A DNA stretch of 64,000 nt from Deltaproteobacteria bacterium (GCA_021780695.1 JAJXYD010000025.1:186001-250000); one strand, 5' to 3'. Positions 34,415 to 43,927 are shown, numbered from the stretch's first letter. A program made the numbers and translations. Notes: generated by a model not told the origin, from the letters alone.

Positions 34415-35755
34415 TTAAGCTCCCTGGGCGACAAGGGTTCCCATGAGGTCTTCTGCCTGGAATCCATCGACTTTGACCAGGGCCGGCAGTTTTGGGTTAA
34501 AATCTTCCTTCGGATAAAAAAACACCTTCACATAGTTATCGGAAAGCCCTTCCCACAGGCCGGAGGAAACCTCGCTTTCAGCCAAAACCTCTAAGGACTG
34601 TCCAATGAGACTTTCCCGAAAAGCCCGCTTTTTTTGCCCCCCAAGCCTTTGAAGACACGCTGCGCGCCGTTTTAGCTCCTCTCCTTGCACCCGCCCTTTA
34701 AAGTCGGCTGCCGGGACCCCGGGGCGAGGCGAAAAGGGGAATACGTGCAGATAGCTCACAGGCAAATTTTGAATAAACTCAAGGCTGTTTTCAAACTGTT
34801 TTTCGCTTTCCCCGGGAAAGCCAACGATCACGTCGGCCCCGATCGCGGCCTGCGGGAAATGAGCGTGAAGACGGCTGACAAGTTCGCTGTAATAACCCGG
34901 GTCGTAAGTGCGGCGCATTTTAGAAAGGATCAGGGGGTCCGCGCTTTGCAAAGGAATATGAAAGTGACGGCAAATCCAGGGCGCCGATGAAACGACTCCG
35001 AGCAGGCGGCAATCCAATTCCTCGGGTTCGATCGAACTGAGCCGAAGACGCGGCGGGCGGGCGCTCTCAGAGCCAAGCCTTTCGAGCAAATCGGCCAGGC
35101 TTTGGGCGGGCAGGAGATCTTTGCCCCATTTCCCAAGATGAATGCCGGTTAGCACCACTTCCTGGTAGCCCGCCTGAGTAAGTTTTTGCAGTTGGGAAAA
35201 AACGAGTTCGGCCGGCAAACTGCGGCTTTTTCCCCGCACATGGGGGACAACGCAGTAGGAGCAAAAGGAGTCACAGCCGTCCTGGATTTTGAGCATAGCC
35301 CTGGTTCGCCCGGTGTGCATGCTCGAAACGGGTGTTATTTCAAACTCGGCGCAGGAGCGCGGACCGGGATCGAGCGCAAGGCAGGGTCTTTCGAAACTGC
35401 CCGGGCGGCCCAACCAAGCGATGAGATCGAATTTGGCGGGATTTCCGAGAATGTGTGTGGCAAGCCCATCGCGAGCTATCCGGTTCCCCTCCAGCTGAGC
35501 GTAACATCCGGCGGCGACCACCAGGGCGTCCGGGTTTGTCCGCCTTGCCCTTCGCAGCAACTGCCGGACCTGCGCCCCAGCCCTCGCGGTTACCGCGCAA
35601 CTGTGCACGATATAAATATCGGCGCGCTCCGCAAAAGGGACAACCCTGTAGCCCGCTTTTTTCAAGACTTCGAAAAAATAGGAGGTTTCATACTGGTTGA
35701 CCTTGCAGCCCAGGGTTTCGACTGCGACCGTGGGCTCATTTTTTTGCTCCCTCAT
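34415..35755 (-). CDS. mtaB: tRNA N6-threonylcarbamoyladenosine (t6A) methylthiotransferase MtaB
   Basis: 446 residues. The N-terminal UPF0004 domain has VETLGCKVNQYETSYF, VHSCAVTARA and GCYAQLEG cysteines for one cluster; the radical-SAM motif is IQDGCDSFCSYCVVPHVRG (CxxxCxxC); a TRAM-like C-terminus follows. It inserts a methylthio group into t6A37 of tRNAs. Its ATG shares a base with the stop of the upstream gene (TGATG), so the two are translationally coupled. The open frame extends further upstream but that is out of context. Confidence 0.92.
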   Translation of the reverse strand: MREQKNEPTVAVETLGCKVNQYETSYFFEVLKKAGYRVVPFAERADIYIVHSCAVTARAGAQVRQLLRRARRTNPDALVVAAGCYAQLEGNRIARDGLATHILGNPAKFDLIAWLGRPGSFERPCLALDPGPRSCAEFEITPVSSMHTGRTRAMLKIQDGCDSFCSYCVVPHVRGKSRSLPAELVFSQLQKLTQAGYQEVVLTGIHLGKWGKDLLPAQSLADLLERLGSESARPPRLRLSSIEPEELDCRLLGVVSSAPWICRHFHIPLQSADPLILSKMRRTYDPGYYSELVSRLHAHFPQAAIGADVIVGFPGESEKQFENSLEFIQNLPVSYLHVFPFSPRPGVPAADFKGRVQGEELKRRAACLQRLGGQKKRAFRESLIGQSLEVLAESEVSSGLWEGLSDNYVKVFFYPKEDFNPKLPALVKVDGFQAEDLMGTLVAQGA

Positions 35756-36996
35756 CAGTTCCTGTCCGTTCCTTCGTAAAAAGCCATGCCGGCGAAGGTC
35801 ACAAAAGACCCCTGTTGGTCGACCAGCGCATGGGATTGGTTGAGCGTAGTTCCGCGGGCGCGCCCCTCGAGGGCCTTTGCCATCGTATAAAGGGGAGCGA
35901 CGCCGCATATTTTTCTGCTGTTTAAATCCCGGTAGATCATGGAGATGAAATCATCGGCTCCGCACCGTTCCAACGCTTTCAACAGTGAGGCGTCCCGGGA
36001 CAGGCTCTGCTCGATCATCGCCTTATCGGGGATGAATCTATCCCCGTAGCGAGGGCCGATATGGGCGAAGTCAACGCTTGCGATTATTCCCACGGAGCGC
36101 TTGCTCTCAAACACGATCCTGGAGAGGAGGGCGGCGAACTCATCGATCATGTTTCGCCGCGCGACAAACTCCTCGTGCCCAAAGGAGCATAGAAGCGGAA
36201 CTATGCGGGCCCCGGGTTGGAGAAAAGAAAGAAATACAGCCTGGAATTCTATCGTATGTTCAGATAAGTGATTATATTCACTCGCACGCAGGTTAAAAAC
36301 GGTTTGCCCCAACAGCTGCTCACAAATTTGCCTGTCACAGGCTACCGGGCCGAGCGGGGTTTCAAAGTCCTTAACGGTAAGGGCAAAGAAATTTTCAACA
36401 TACTCGTGGCCTGTTCCTAGCACTATCCAGGTATCGGGCACGATTGCCTCCGCTGCGGCCTTATAGGCATGGGCAAAACAGGGACCGCCGCTACTTAAAT
36501 CGATATGGGGAGCAACAAGGCCTAAAATTTTTGGTCCCTGGCCCTCTAAAGGGCGAGGAAAGCCGGGACCGCCATTTTGGGGGTCAAAAAAAGATCTCAG
36601 CTTTTCTGTGAGCTCTTCGGGCCGGGCGGGGTAGCTCGATCCGGCATGACGCATTTTCCTGAGCGGGTTGTCGATAAATTCGGAGATTTTTTTTGCCGCC
36701 AGGCCTCGAAACCGATCATTGTCGAGAAAAAGATGCTTATCAAGGTTTTCCACCAGATCACGCAATTCCTGCATCTGGATCAGCTGTCCGGTTTGACGCA
36801 TGAAATCGGCTTGCAGCTCCTCTAGGGAATTGCGGCCGTTCATGTTGGCCACAATGCGGATCGCAGAGGGTGTAAAGACGAGGTTTGTCTGAGCAAAACC
36901 GATTCGATCCTGGAGCAGAAACATTTTCTCACCGCAATATTCGATCTGGCACGCTTCGAGTCCCTCTCGGAGTTTGGGATTTTGATCTTGTGTCAT
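35755..36996 (-). CDS. MEMO1-family protein (AmmeMemoRadiSam system protein B) with N-terminal PqqD-like domain
   Basis: 413 residues. From about residue 115 it is a MEMO1 domain: RHAGSSYPARPEELTEKL, LGLVAPHIDLSSGGPCFAHAY, VLGTGHEYVENFFALTVK and SVDFAHIGPRYGDRF carry the conserved His residues. The first 110 residues (DRIGFAQTNLVFTPSAIRIV, then NSLEELQADFMRQTG) look like a PqqD/RRE-type winged-helix peptide-binding domain. In the usual AmmeMemoRadiSam system this protein pairs with an AMMECR1 protein and a radical SAM enzyme, neither of which is seen here. Coupled to mtaB. Confidence 0.82.
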   Translation of the reverse strand: MTQDQNPKLREGLEACQIEYCGEKMFLLQDRIGFAQTNLVFTPSAIRIVANMNGRNSLEELQADFMRQTGQLIQMQELRDLVENLDKHLFLDNDRFRGLAAKKISEFIDNPLRKMRHAGSSYPARPEELTEKLRSFFDPQNGGPGFPRPLEGQGPKILGLVAPHIDLSSGGPCFAHAYKAAAEAIVPDTWIVLGTGHEYVENFFALTVKDFETPLGPVACDRQICEQLLGQTVFNLRASEYNHLSEHTIEFQAVFLSFLQPGARIVPLLCSFGHEEFVARRNMIDEFAALLSRIVFESKRSVGIIASVDFAHIGPRYGDRFIPDKAMIEQSLSRDASLLKALERCGADDFISMIYRDLNSRKICGVAPLYTMAKALEGRARGTTLNQSHALVDQQGSFVTFAGMAFYEGTDRN

Positions 36997-37154
36997 AGGC
37001 GATGAATTCCTTGGCGAGACGTTCCCATCTTCGTAATTTCTACAGTCGGGAAGCTGGATTTCATTGACTGAAAAACCATAATCATGCTAATCCTGCAAAG
37101 CTTTACGCTTATTGCTTCTTTCGCTCTTTCCAACAGGAGGGCCCAGTCTTTTTA

Positions 37155-38852
37155 ATGACTTCTACGCGCTTGTTCGTCTCTTTTTTGTGTGTTGTGCTTA
37201 TTTCCGGTTGCAGCCAATCGATGCTCAATCCGGCCAAGCCCCCGTCCGGGCCTCAGACGCCCGTGGACCTGAGAGCCCAGGCTTACTATCACTATTTGGC
37301 CGCCCAGCAATATGTTAACGAAAGGCAATATAATAAGGCAATAGAAGCTTACAGGAAAGCACTTCAGATCGACCCCGGCTCCCCCAGGCTCGAATCCGAA
37401 CTTGCCGCGCTCTACCTGCACCAAAAGCAGCTCGATCCGGCGTTAAAGCTGCTCGAAGAGTCGATAGCCACAGCTCCCGGGCGGTTGAAGCCCTATCTTT
37501 TGCTGGGTCAGGTCTATGTGAGGCAGGGCCGTCTGGATGAGGCGCTAAAAGCCTACAAGCAAGCCATTGTGATAGATCCTTCGGCTACCGAGGCCTATCT
37601 CATGCTTGGCGCATTGTATGCCCAGCAGAGCCATTTCAACAAGGCTATCGAGATTTTCGATCAGCTCGAACAAAAAGTTCCAGACAATCCCGTGCCGCTT
37701 TATTACAAGGCGCGGATTTATCTGGACATGAAATATTACGATCAGGCCGAGCAGATTCTTAAGCAGTTGCTTGCCAAACATCCGGGTTTTGAAGACGCAA
37801 TGCTCGACCTTTGCTACATCTACGAGGTGACGGATCGATCGCGGGAAGCCGAAAAGACTTATAAGGAGATCCTCGAAAACAATCCGGCAAACGTCCAGGC
37901 GCTTTCAAGGCTTGGGAATCTCTATATGAGAGAGGACAGAGGCCAGGAGGCAATCCAGCAGTTTGACCGTTTGTTGAAGATTGCCCCGCAGCAGGAGGAA
38001 ACCCGGTTAAAAATCGGGATCATACACCTGCAGCAGAAGGACTACAAGGCAGGCGCGGCCGATTTTAGCGCCCTTTTAAAGATGCATCCCCAATACGATC
38101 AGGCCCTCTATTATTTGGCGCTTGCCCGCGAGGGGATGGGGCAGTATCGGGGGGCGTTACGCAGTCTTGGCCAAATACCGGCAAAAAGCCAGATGTGGGA
38201 TGCGGCGCAGCCACGCATGGCAATGATTTATCTGAAGTTAAAAGATTTTAACAAGGCCGCGGCGGTTTTGAACCGGGCTATAGCCAAATGCCCCGAAGCG
38301 GGGGATCTCTATCTTTACCTCTCAAAGGTCTATCAGGACACCAACAGGAATGAACAGGCCTTACAGACCCTGGATCGCGGCTTGAAAATTTTGCCCGGCA
38401 ACCCCGAACTGCTCTTCCGCAAGGGGTTGGTGCTCTCCAAGATGGGAAAAGACAAGGACGCCATTGGAACGATGCGACAAATCCTTGTTCTGGATCCTAA
38501 AAACGCCAATGCGTTAAATTTTATCGGCTACAGCTACGCCCAAAAGGGAATACACCTGCTTGAGGCAAAGGAATTGATCCTGCGCGCGCTCAGTGCTTCC
38601 CCCGATGACGGCTATATCCTGGACAGCCTGGGCTGGGTCTATTTTAAAATGGGCAGGAACAAAAAGGCGCTCGATACGCTGCTTGGCGCGGCCAAACGAG
38701 TACCCGACGATCCGGTCATCCAGGAGCATCTGGGAGATGTCTACCTAAAACTTGGCCAAAAGCAAAAGGCCTCCGCGGCTTACCGCAAAGCGATCCAGTT
38801 CGATCCGTCGGAGGCTAAGGAAATCCGGACAAAACTCGACGCCATCCGATAG
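37155..38852 (+). CDS. Tetratricopeptide-repeat lipoprotein
   Basis: 565 residues. A lipoprotein signal with lipobox LISGCS predicts acylation at Cys19 and outer-membrane attachment. The rest is about 13-14 TPRs in register, for example YNKAIEAYRKALQIDPGSPR, LDEALKAYKQAIVIDPSATE and YKAGAADFSALLKMHPQYDQ. Such proteins act as scaffolds for secretion or envelope assembly. It ends 142 bp before a second lipoprotein in the same direction, a pair commonly seen with LolB-like proteins. Confidence 0.88.
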   Translation: MTSTRLFVSFLCVVLISGCSQSMLNPAKPPSGPQTPVDLRAQAYYHYLAAQQYVNERQYNKAIEAYRKALQIDPGSPRLESELAALYLHQKQLDPALKLLEESIATAPGRLKPYLLLGQVYVRQGRLDEALKAYKQAIVIDPSATEAYLMLGALYAQQSHFNKAIEIFDQLEQKVPDNPVPLYYKARIYLDMKYYDQAEQILKQLLAKHPGFEDAMLDLCYIYEVTDRSREAEKTYKEILENNPANVQALSRLGNLYMREDRGQEAIQQFDRLLKIAPQQEETRLKIGIIHLQQKDYKAGAADFSALLKMHPQYDQALYYLALAREGMGQYRGALRSLGQIPAKSQMWDAAQPRMAMIYLKLKDFNKAAAVLNRAIAKCPEAGDLYLYLSKVYQDTNRNEQALQTLDRGLKILPGNPELLFRKGLVLSKMGKDKDAIGTMRQILVLDPKNANALNFIGYSYAQKGIHLLEAKELILRALSASPDDGYILDSLGWVYFKMGRNKKALDTLLGAAKRVPDDPVIQEHLGDVYLKLGQKQKASAAYRKAIQFDPSEAKEIRTKLDAIR

Positions 38853-38994
38853 CCCCGGAACAAAATCCGTGGGATGTCCCATGGCCGGCCGTAGATTTGT
38901 GAGCTGGTGTAACGTTACATGGGAACGATACACCCCCTTTTTTCCACCTCCCATTGACCGGCTCACCCTTACCCCCGCATGGAGCCTTTCGAAG

Positions 38995-39789
38995 ATGCAT
39001 TCATCCATTTCGCGCCTGTCAGCGATTTTTCTTTTCCTTGTCTTGGTTCTGGCTCTATCAACGGGCTGCGTCGAGGCCCCTTTGCCCGAGACTAAAGCCC
39101 CGGGAGCCGTTTCACAACCAATCAGCCCAGCCGATCAAATCGCGCAAATGAAGCAAAGGTCGGATTTCTGGAAAAATTTCCAATGCAAAGTGCGAGTCGA
39201 CGTTAACGGAAAGACCGCCAAGTTCAGCTCTCCCGCGCTGATTCTGGTTAAATCCCCAGACTTCGTACGATTTGAAACATTTACCCCTATCGGCATGACA
39301 GCCACTCTTTTCGTCTTAAATCCAACCGGCCCCTCTCTTTTGATTCCCTCTCAAAATAAGCTCTACACGGCAAAGAGCCCCCAAATTCTCGTGCGCCGGT
39401 TTCTGGGCGGGGTAAACCTGCCCGTTGAGGTCTTTAGCCGCCTCTTAAGCGCAACCATGTCCCCTGAGCAGTTAAAAAATATCCAAAGCGTCGATAAGGG
39501 AGGCCTGCTGCGTTTAATATCCAAGAGCCCCACCCAATATATCGAGTGGCAGCTCCACTCCGGCGCGCTCGAGCGGATCTTTATAGGAACCCCGCAATTC
39601 GAGGGGCAGGTTTCCTACGATCCGCCGGTCCAGCTGGCCAAAGAATCCACTCCGCAAACAATCGACATATCCTCAAAGGATTGGCAAATGCAGATCCGGG
39701 TCCAACAGATGCAGCCCGCGCCCACTTTTCAGCCCGGAGTATTCCACTTGCCGGCTCTGCCCGGAGTGCAAAAAATCGAACTGGAGTAG
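38995..39789 (+). CDS. LolB-like/DUF4292 outer-membrane lipoprotein
   Basis: 264 residues from the ATG with GGAG at 10 nt; an upstream in-frame extension is noncoding. Lipobox LSTGCV. The body is a beta-rich, unclosed-barrel type sequence (KVRVDVNGKTAKFSSPALIL, FVRFETFTPIGMTATLFVLN, PSLLIPSQNKLYTAKS) with a proline-rich C-terminus, matching the DUF4292/LolB-like family that handles lipoproteins at the outer membrane. It follows the TPR lipoprotein and overlaps nothing. Confidence 0.75.
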   Translation: MHSSISRLSAIFLFLVLVLALSTGCVEAPLPETKAPGAVSQPISPADQIAQMKQRSDFWKNFQCKVRVDVNGKTAKFSSPALILVKSPDFVRFETFTPIGMTATLFVLNPTGPSLLIPSQNKLYTAKSPQILVRRFLGGVNLPVEVFSRLLSATMSPEQLKNIQSVDKGGLLRLISKSPTQYIEWQLHSGALERIFIGTPQFEGQVSYDPPVQLAKESTPQTIDISSKDWQMQIRVQQMQPAPTFQPGVFHLPALPGVQKIELE

Positions 39790-39794
39790 ACCGG

Positions 39795-40286
39795 ATGTGC
39801 GGTGCAAGTGCGCCGGCAAAACGATTCGCCCTCGATAGCATGCTGGGCAAGCTTGCTAAATGGCTGCGGGTCCTTGGGATGGACGCCCGCTCGGTTTTAA
39901 TGGCCGATCGCACCGTTATCGAGTCGTTGCTTTCCACGGGATTTATCCCGGTAACCAGAAGGGAAAAATTCCGGGACAGGGAGGGCGTTATATTCCTTTG
40001 CTCCGATCGTCATCTCGAGCAGTTGGCGGAACTGATATCCCTTTGCGGCATACAAAGAGACCAGGTGCGGTTGTTTTCAAGGTGCACGCTTTGCAATACC
40101 GGCCTCGAGCCGACTAGCCCCGAGGGGGCCTTTGGCGCCGTACCCGACTATATCTTCCAAACGGCAAGGGATTTTCGCAAATGTCCTCAGTGCGGAAGGA
40201 TTTACTGGCCCGGAAGCCACAGGCAAAACATGGCGGCACAACTTGAGGCCTTGACCGGCTGGAACCTCCAGGACGAACAAAGATAA
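39795..40286 (+). CDS. Mut7-C RNase domain protein (PIN-fold nuclease with zinc ribbon)
   Basis: 163 residues; begins 5 bp after the preceding stop. FALDSMLGKLAKWLRVLGMD gives the family's N-terminal Asp and hydrophobic helix, with VLMADRTVIE and FLCSDRHLEQLAEL supplying further acidic residues of a PIN-like site. A C-terminal zinc ribbon follows (CTLCNTGLEP and CPQCGRIYWPGSH). Predicted RNase; toxin-like or RNA-processing function unknown. An alternative longer upstream frame lies inside the previous gene and is rejected. Confidence 0.85.
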   Translation: MCGASAPAKRFALDSMLGKLAKWLRVLGMDARSVLMADRTVIESLLSTGFIPVTRREKFRDREGVIFLCSDRHLEQLAELISLCGIQRDQVRLFSRCTLCNTGLEPTSPEGAFGAVPDYIFQTARDFRKCPQCGRIYWPGSHRQNMAAQLEALTGWNLQDEQR

Positions 40287-40312
40287 AAAGCCCTTCCCTC
40301 GCCCGCAAGGGC
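40285..40312 (-). terminator. Terminator of mogA
   Basis: GCCCTT and AAGGGC form a hairpin with an 11-nt loop between two convergent genes, followed on the minus strand by TTTTT (the A-run at 40285-40289). Confidence 0.6.
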
Positions 40313-40317
40313 CAAAA

Positions 40318-40815
40318 TTATTTGGCCGCACAATCCGAGGGGTCTCCCTGTATTTTATCGAGCGCGTGAGACAGGGCCGGAAGTACGGCCTCGAGGTTTT
40401 CCAGTGCGCCCCGGGGACTTCCGGGAAGATTTAGGATGAGGGTTTTTCCGCGGATGCCGGCAACGGCCCTCGAGAGCATTGCATGGGCGGTCTTTGGCAT
40501 GCTTGCCGCCCGCATGGCCTCGGCCATTCCCGGAACGGTCTTTTCGATGACGCAAAGAGTGGCTTCGGGAGTTACGTCTCGTGGAGAAACTCCCGTACCG
40601 CCCGTAGTAACGATAAGGGCTGCTCCTTTGCGGTCGGCTAATTCGACGAGCATCTCCTGTATGCGCTGGCAATCATCTGGGATAATGGTGCGAAAGAAGA
40701 CCTCGTAGCCTTCGGCGCCAAGTTTTTCGGCCAGAACCTGGCCGGAGACGTCATCTCTTTTGCCTTGCGAGCCAAGATCGCTCATCGTGACAATCGCGGT
40801 TTTTCGTGAATACAT
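40318..40815 (-). CDS. mogA: Molybdopterin adenylyltransferase / MogA-type
   Basis: 165 residues from the ATG at 40815; the upstream extension begins with TTG and has poor composition. ALIVTTGGTGVSPRDVTPEAT is the MogA/MoaB motif, with LPGSPRGALENLEAVLPAL at the C-terminus. It adenylates molybdopterin before metal insertion, fitting a molybdo/tungsto-enzyme-rich anaerobe. Whether it is MogA or MoaB cannot be separated from the sequence alone. Confidence 0.88.
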   Translation of the reverse strand: MYSRKTAIVTMSDLGSQGKRDDVSGQVLAEKLGAEGYEVFFRTIIPDDCQRIQEMLVELADRKGAALIVTTGGTGVSPRDVTPEATLCVIEKTVPGMAEAMRAASMPKTAHAMLSRAVAGIRGKTLILNLPGSPRGALENLEAVLPALSHALDKIQGDPSDCAAK

Positions 40816-40845
40816 CCTCTTTTCCCGATGGATCAAAAAAATCGA

Positions 40846-40926
40846 CCGCAAAGCTCAAAGAGGGTGCGGAGGAAAAGCGATTTTTGAGGGCTTTGTTTTC
40901 CTCTGCGTTCTCTTTGGGCTTCGCGG
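40846..40926. repeat. 81-bp imperfect inverted repeat between fusA2 and mogA
   Basis: The left arm (40846-40877 region, CCGCAAAGCTCAAAGAG then GGAGGAAAA) and the reverse complement of the right arm (to 40926, CCGCGAAGCCCAAAGAG then AGAGGAAAA) agree at about 25 of 32 positions, with a short loop. It could fold into a long hairpin on the minus strand between two same-direction genes: processing site, attenuator, or decayed repeat element. Confidence 0.5.
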
Positions 40927-40941
40927 CAAATTTAACTGGTT

Positions 40942-43032
40942 CTATTTTTCTTCCTTTTCCCTATCCTTTTTGGCCAGCTCGATTATTTTTTCCTGAAGCG
41001 GCCCGGGAACTTCCTCATAATGAGAAAACTTCATTGTGAACATCCCCCGGCCCGCAGTCATCGAGCGAAGGTCCGGAGCATACTTTAGCACTTCGGAAAG
41101 GGGCGTGTTTGCTTTTACTATCTGCTTGTTGCCCTTGGTTTCCATCCCCAGCACCCTGCCCCGCCGGGAGTTGAGATCTCCTATGATATCTCCCATGGCA
41201 TCGTCTGGAACCGTGATCTCCATTTCCATGACGGGTTCGAGCAAAGTGGGTTTGGCTTCCATAACCCCTTTCTTAAAGGCCATGGAACCGGCGATCTTAA
41301 AGGCCATTTCGGAGGAATCAACCGTATGGAACGATCCGTCCACGAGGTCGACTTTAAAGTCCACGACCGGATGGCCGGCAAGAGGGCCTTCATTCAGGGC
41401 CTCCACGATTCCCTTTTCCACCGCGGGTATGTACTGCCGGGGAATGACTCCGCCGACAATCTTGTCATAGAACTGGAAGCCCTCGCCTCTGGGAAGGGCT
41501 TCGATTTCGATCCAGCAGTCGCCGTACTGACCGCGCCCGCCCGACTGCTTTTTGTATTTACCCTGTACGCGGGCTTTGCCCTTGATCGTCTCTTTATAGG
41601 ACACTTTGGGCAGCTTGAGGTTGACCTCGACGCCAAATTTTCGTCTGAGCTTTTCCACGACAGCCTCTATATGAATTTCTCCCATACCGGAGAGAATCAT
41701 TTCACGGGTCTCGTCGTTTCTTTGCAGTTTTAAGGTAAGATCCTCTTCCATCAGGCGAGAGAGGGAAGAAAAGATCTTTTCCTCATCTCCCTTGCTCTTA
41801 GGTTCGACCGCCAGGGAATAGATAGCCGGAGGAATTTCAATTGCGGGAAAGACTATGGGCTCTTTTTCCGAACAGAGCGTATCCTGCGTTACGGTTTCCT
41901 TTAGCTTCGCCACCGCCACGATATCTCCGGGTCCGGCGGACTCAATGGGTTCCTGGTTTTTCCCCTTGATCCTTAGAAGCTGTCCGAAGCGCTCCTTAAC
42001 GGCCTTATTGGCATTAAAAACCGTGGAATCGGGGGTAAGAGTTCCTGAAAAAATCCGCAGAACGGAGAGTCTTCCCGCATAGGGGTCGCTAACGGTCTTA
42101 ATTACTATGGAACTGAAAGGGGCATCCGGATCGGGCTCTCTAAGAGCTTGGGAATCGCCTTTGAGCGTGCGCCCTTCAACCCCCCCCCGATCCAACGGAG
42201 AGGGCATGCATTCGGCGATAAGGTCGAGCAAAGGCTGGATGCCCCTATTGACCATTCCCGAACCGCAAGCGATGGGGATCAATTTAGCGCTCATCACCGC
42301 ATCCCGCAGCGCTGCCTTTATTTCTTCAGGGGACAGTTCGCCGGTTTCGAGGTATTTTTCCAGCAGCTCGTCATTTGTTTCGGCCACATGTTCGACAATC
42401 GCCTCTTTGTACTGATCGGCCAGGCTCGAGAGATCTTCGGGCATATCCTTTATTTCGAATTTCCCGGAGTCGTCCCCACCGTAGACATAGGCCTTGCCGG
42501 CAAGAATATCCACAACCCCTTTAAAGCTTTCGGCAGCGCCTAGGGGTATCTGTAGCGGCACGCAGTTATTGCCGAACACATTTTGGACAGCCTGCACGGT
42601 TTTGGCAAAATCGGCCCGTTCCCGGTCCATTTTATTTATGAATACAATTTTTGGCTGTTTGAATTCGTTGGCAAACTCCCAGACCTTCTCGGTCTGCACC
42701 CTAACCCCGTCAACGGCGTCGGCGAGCACGACCACGGAGTCGCCGCCCTGCATCGAGGTCTTGGTTTCCGCAATAAAGTTAAAATCACCGGGAGTATCGA
42801 TCAGGGTGAAGGGCTGTTTTTTCCAGGTAAAAGAATAAACCGAACTGCTTATGGTCGCCTTGCGCTTGATCTCTTCAGGCTCAAAATCCAGGACTGAGCT
42901 GCTTTCGTCGACTTTGCCCAACCTGGTCGTAGCCCCTGCGCCGAAAATCATCGCCTCGGCCACAGAGGTCTTACCCGCACCGCCGTGTGAGATTATTGCG
43001 AAAGTACGAACCCTTGCGACGTCCTCTTTCAT
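40942..43032 (-). CDS. Elongation factor G-like translational GTPase (EF-G2 type)
   Basis: 696 residues; ATG with AAAGGA at 7 nt. The G1 motif is ISHGGAGKTSVAEAM, in place of the canonical AHxDAGKTT of the main EF-G, which marks the EF-G2/FusA2 paralogue group. G3 (DTPGDFNF) and G4 (NKMD) are intact, and domains III-V (SRLMEEDLTLKLQRNDETRE, GRGQYGDCWIEIE, MEITVPDDAMGDIIGDLNSR) are complete. The start at 43032 is followed downstream by a normal EF-G length. Paralogues of this type do not replace FusA; their role is unsettled. Confidence 0.9.
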   Translation of the reverse strand: MKEDVARVRTFAIISHGGAGKTSVAEAMIFGAGATTRLGKVDESSSVLDFEPEEIKRKATISSSVYSFTWKKQPFTLIDTPGDFNFIAETKTSMQGGDSVVVLADAVDGVRVQTEKVWEFANEFKQPKIVFINKMDRERADFAKTVQAVQNVFGNNCVPLQIPLGAAESFKGVVDILAGKAYVYGGDDSGKFEIKDMPEDLSSLADQYKEAIVEHVAETNDELLEKYLETGELSPEEIKAALRDAVMSAKLIPIACGSGMVNRGIQPLLDLIAECMPSPLDRGGVEGRTLKGDSQALREPDPDAPFSSIVIKTVSDPYAGRLSVLRIFSGTLTPDSTVFNANKAVKERFGQLLRIKGKNQEPIESAGPGDIVAVAKLKETVTQDTLCSEKEPIVFPAIEIPPAIYSLAVEPKSKGDEEKIFSSLSRLMEEDLTLKLQRNDETREMILSGMGEIHIEAVVEKLRRKFGVEVNLKLPKVSYKETIKGKARVQGKYKKQSGGRGQYGDCWIEIEALPRGEGFQFYDKIVGGVIPRQYIPAVEKGIVEALNEGPLAGHPVVDFKVDLVDGSFHTVDSSEMAFKIAGSMAFKKGVMEAKPTLLEPVMEMEITVPDDAMGDIIGDLNSRRGRVLGMETKGNKQIVKANTPLSEVLKYAPDLRSMTAGRGMFTMKFSHYEEVPGPLQEKIIELAKKDREKEEK

Positions 43033-43927
43033 GTTTAGTCCTTTCTCCTCAGATTCGACCGGGGGAGGGCTTGCTTTCCCCGGACTCAAGCGCAATAGCC
43101 TGCCGCTTGCGGAGGATCATTTGCAAATGATCGCGCGGCAGGAACCCTTCCTGGATGGAGACAACCCCTCACACTCCCCGAGCGTCCCTGTGGAAGACGA
43201 CGGGCGGACCGAGGGAGGCAAAGGCAGGGTCTTGTGGAATCGAGCCGTAAGGCAGGGCGCTCGATTAAGCGGGCACAATGGCGGACTGGAGCCCCCATTT
43301 GCTTTAAGCAACAACTTTTTACGCCCCCGGGAAAACGCCGCTGCTCTAAAGCCTTCCCATCCTATGAGTTTGCAAGGCAGCAGATCCGATACAAGGCCCA
43401 AATAATTTTAATTATTTCAATTAGCCCGCAAAGTCAATACACCGTTATCCAAAAGGCGGAGCAATCACACGCAAAGTGGACGAAACACCGGAGCCCTCGA
43501 AATTACGGAAAACAGCCCTTTGCTCAATCACGCTTTAAAGCCGTAGGGATCTACCGCGATCAACCAGGGTTGAAGAACCGGGATACAACACTTGGGGGAA
43601 TCGTTTAATGAAAGGTTCAAGGCTTCGGAGTGGAAGTCTTTGGCGGGTCAATCACGCCCCAAAGCAGGGCTTGGAAGACCGGGAAAATGGGACCGCACCC
43701 GCCGATTGCCCTTAAGATTTCCAGTTGGCGGCAGGCGCGTCCCCGCGGTTTGCAACCGATTAAGGGGCAGTGGACAAGACCCGCCTTGGCGACCGGAGTC
43801 GCTTTTTCCCATTGCCAAAGCACTTCGGCAGGTCCTGTCCGTATAATCGGCGCCATGAGGCCGCCCCCGTGCACGCGGAGCGGTTTTTTCGCCCGGGCCA
43901 TCCTTTTAAGAAGGTCTGTGCGCCCCC
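43033..43927. other. 895-bp region without a convincing gene
   Basis: The longest frames here (for example the 94-codon minus frame 43617-43901) have poor composition and no recognisable motifs. The region contains the nested palindrome at 43099-43142 and an AT-rich stretch (43395-43440). It may hold the promoter and leader of the EF-G2 gene, decayed sequence, or an RNA gene I cannot identify; I see no RNase P, SRP RNA or tmRNA signature. Confidence 0.5.
43099..43142. repeat. Nested palindrome upstream of EF-G2
   Basis: An 18-bp perfect palindrome GATCATTTGCAAATGATC (43115-43132) lies inside outer arms CCTGCCGC / GCGGCAGG (43099-43106 and 43135-43142), 67 bp ahead of the EF-G2 start on its 5' side. 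Confidence 0.6.

Noticed and set aside
43617..43901. 94-codon minus-strand frame between EF-G2 and the inositol phosphatase
   Set aside because: No motif, atypical amino-acid use and an overly close, weak ribosome binding site.
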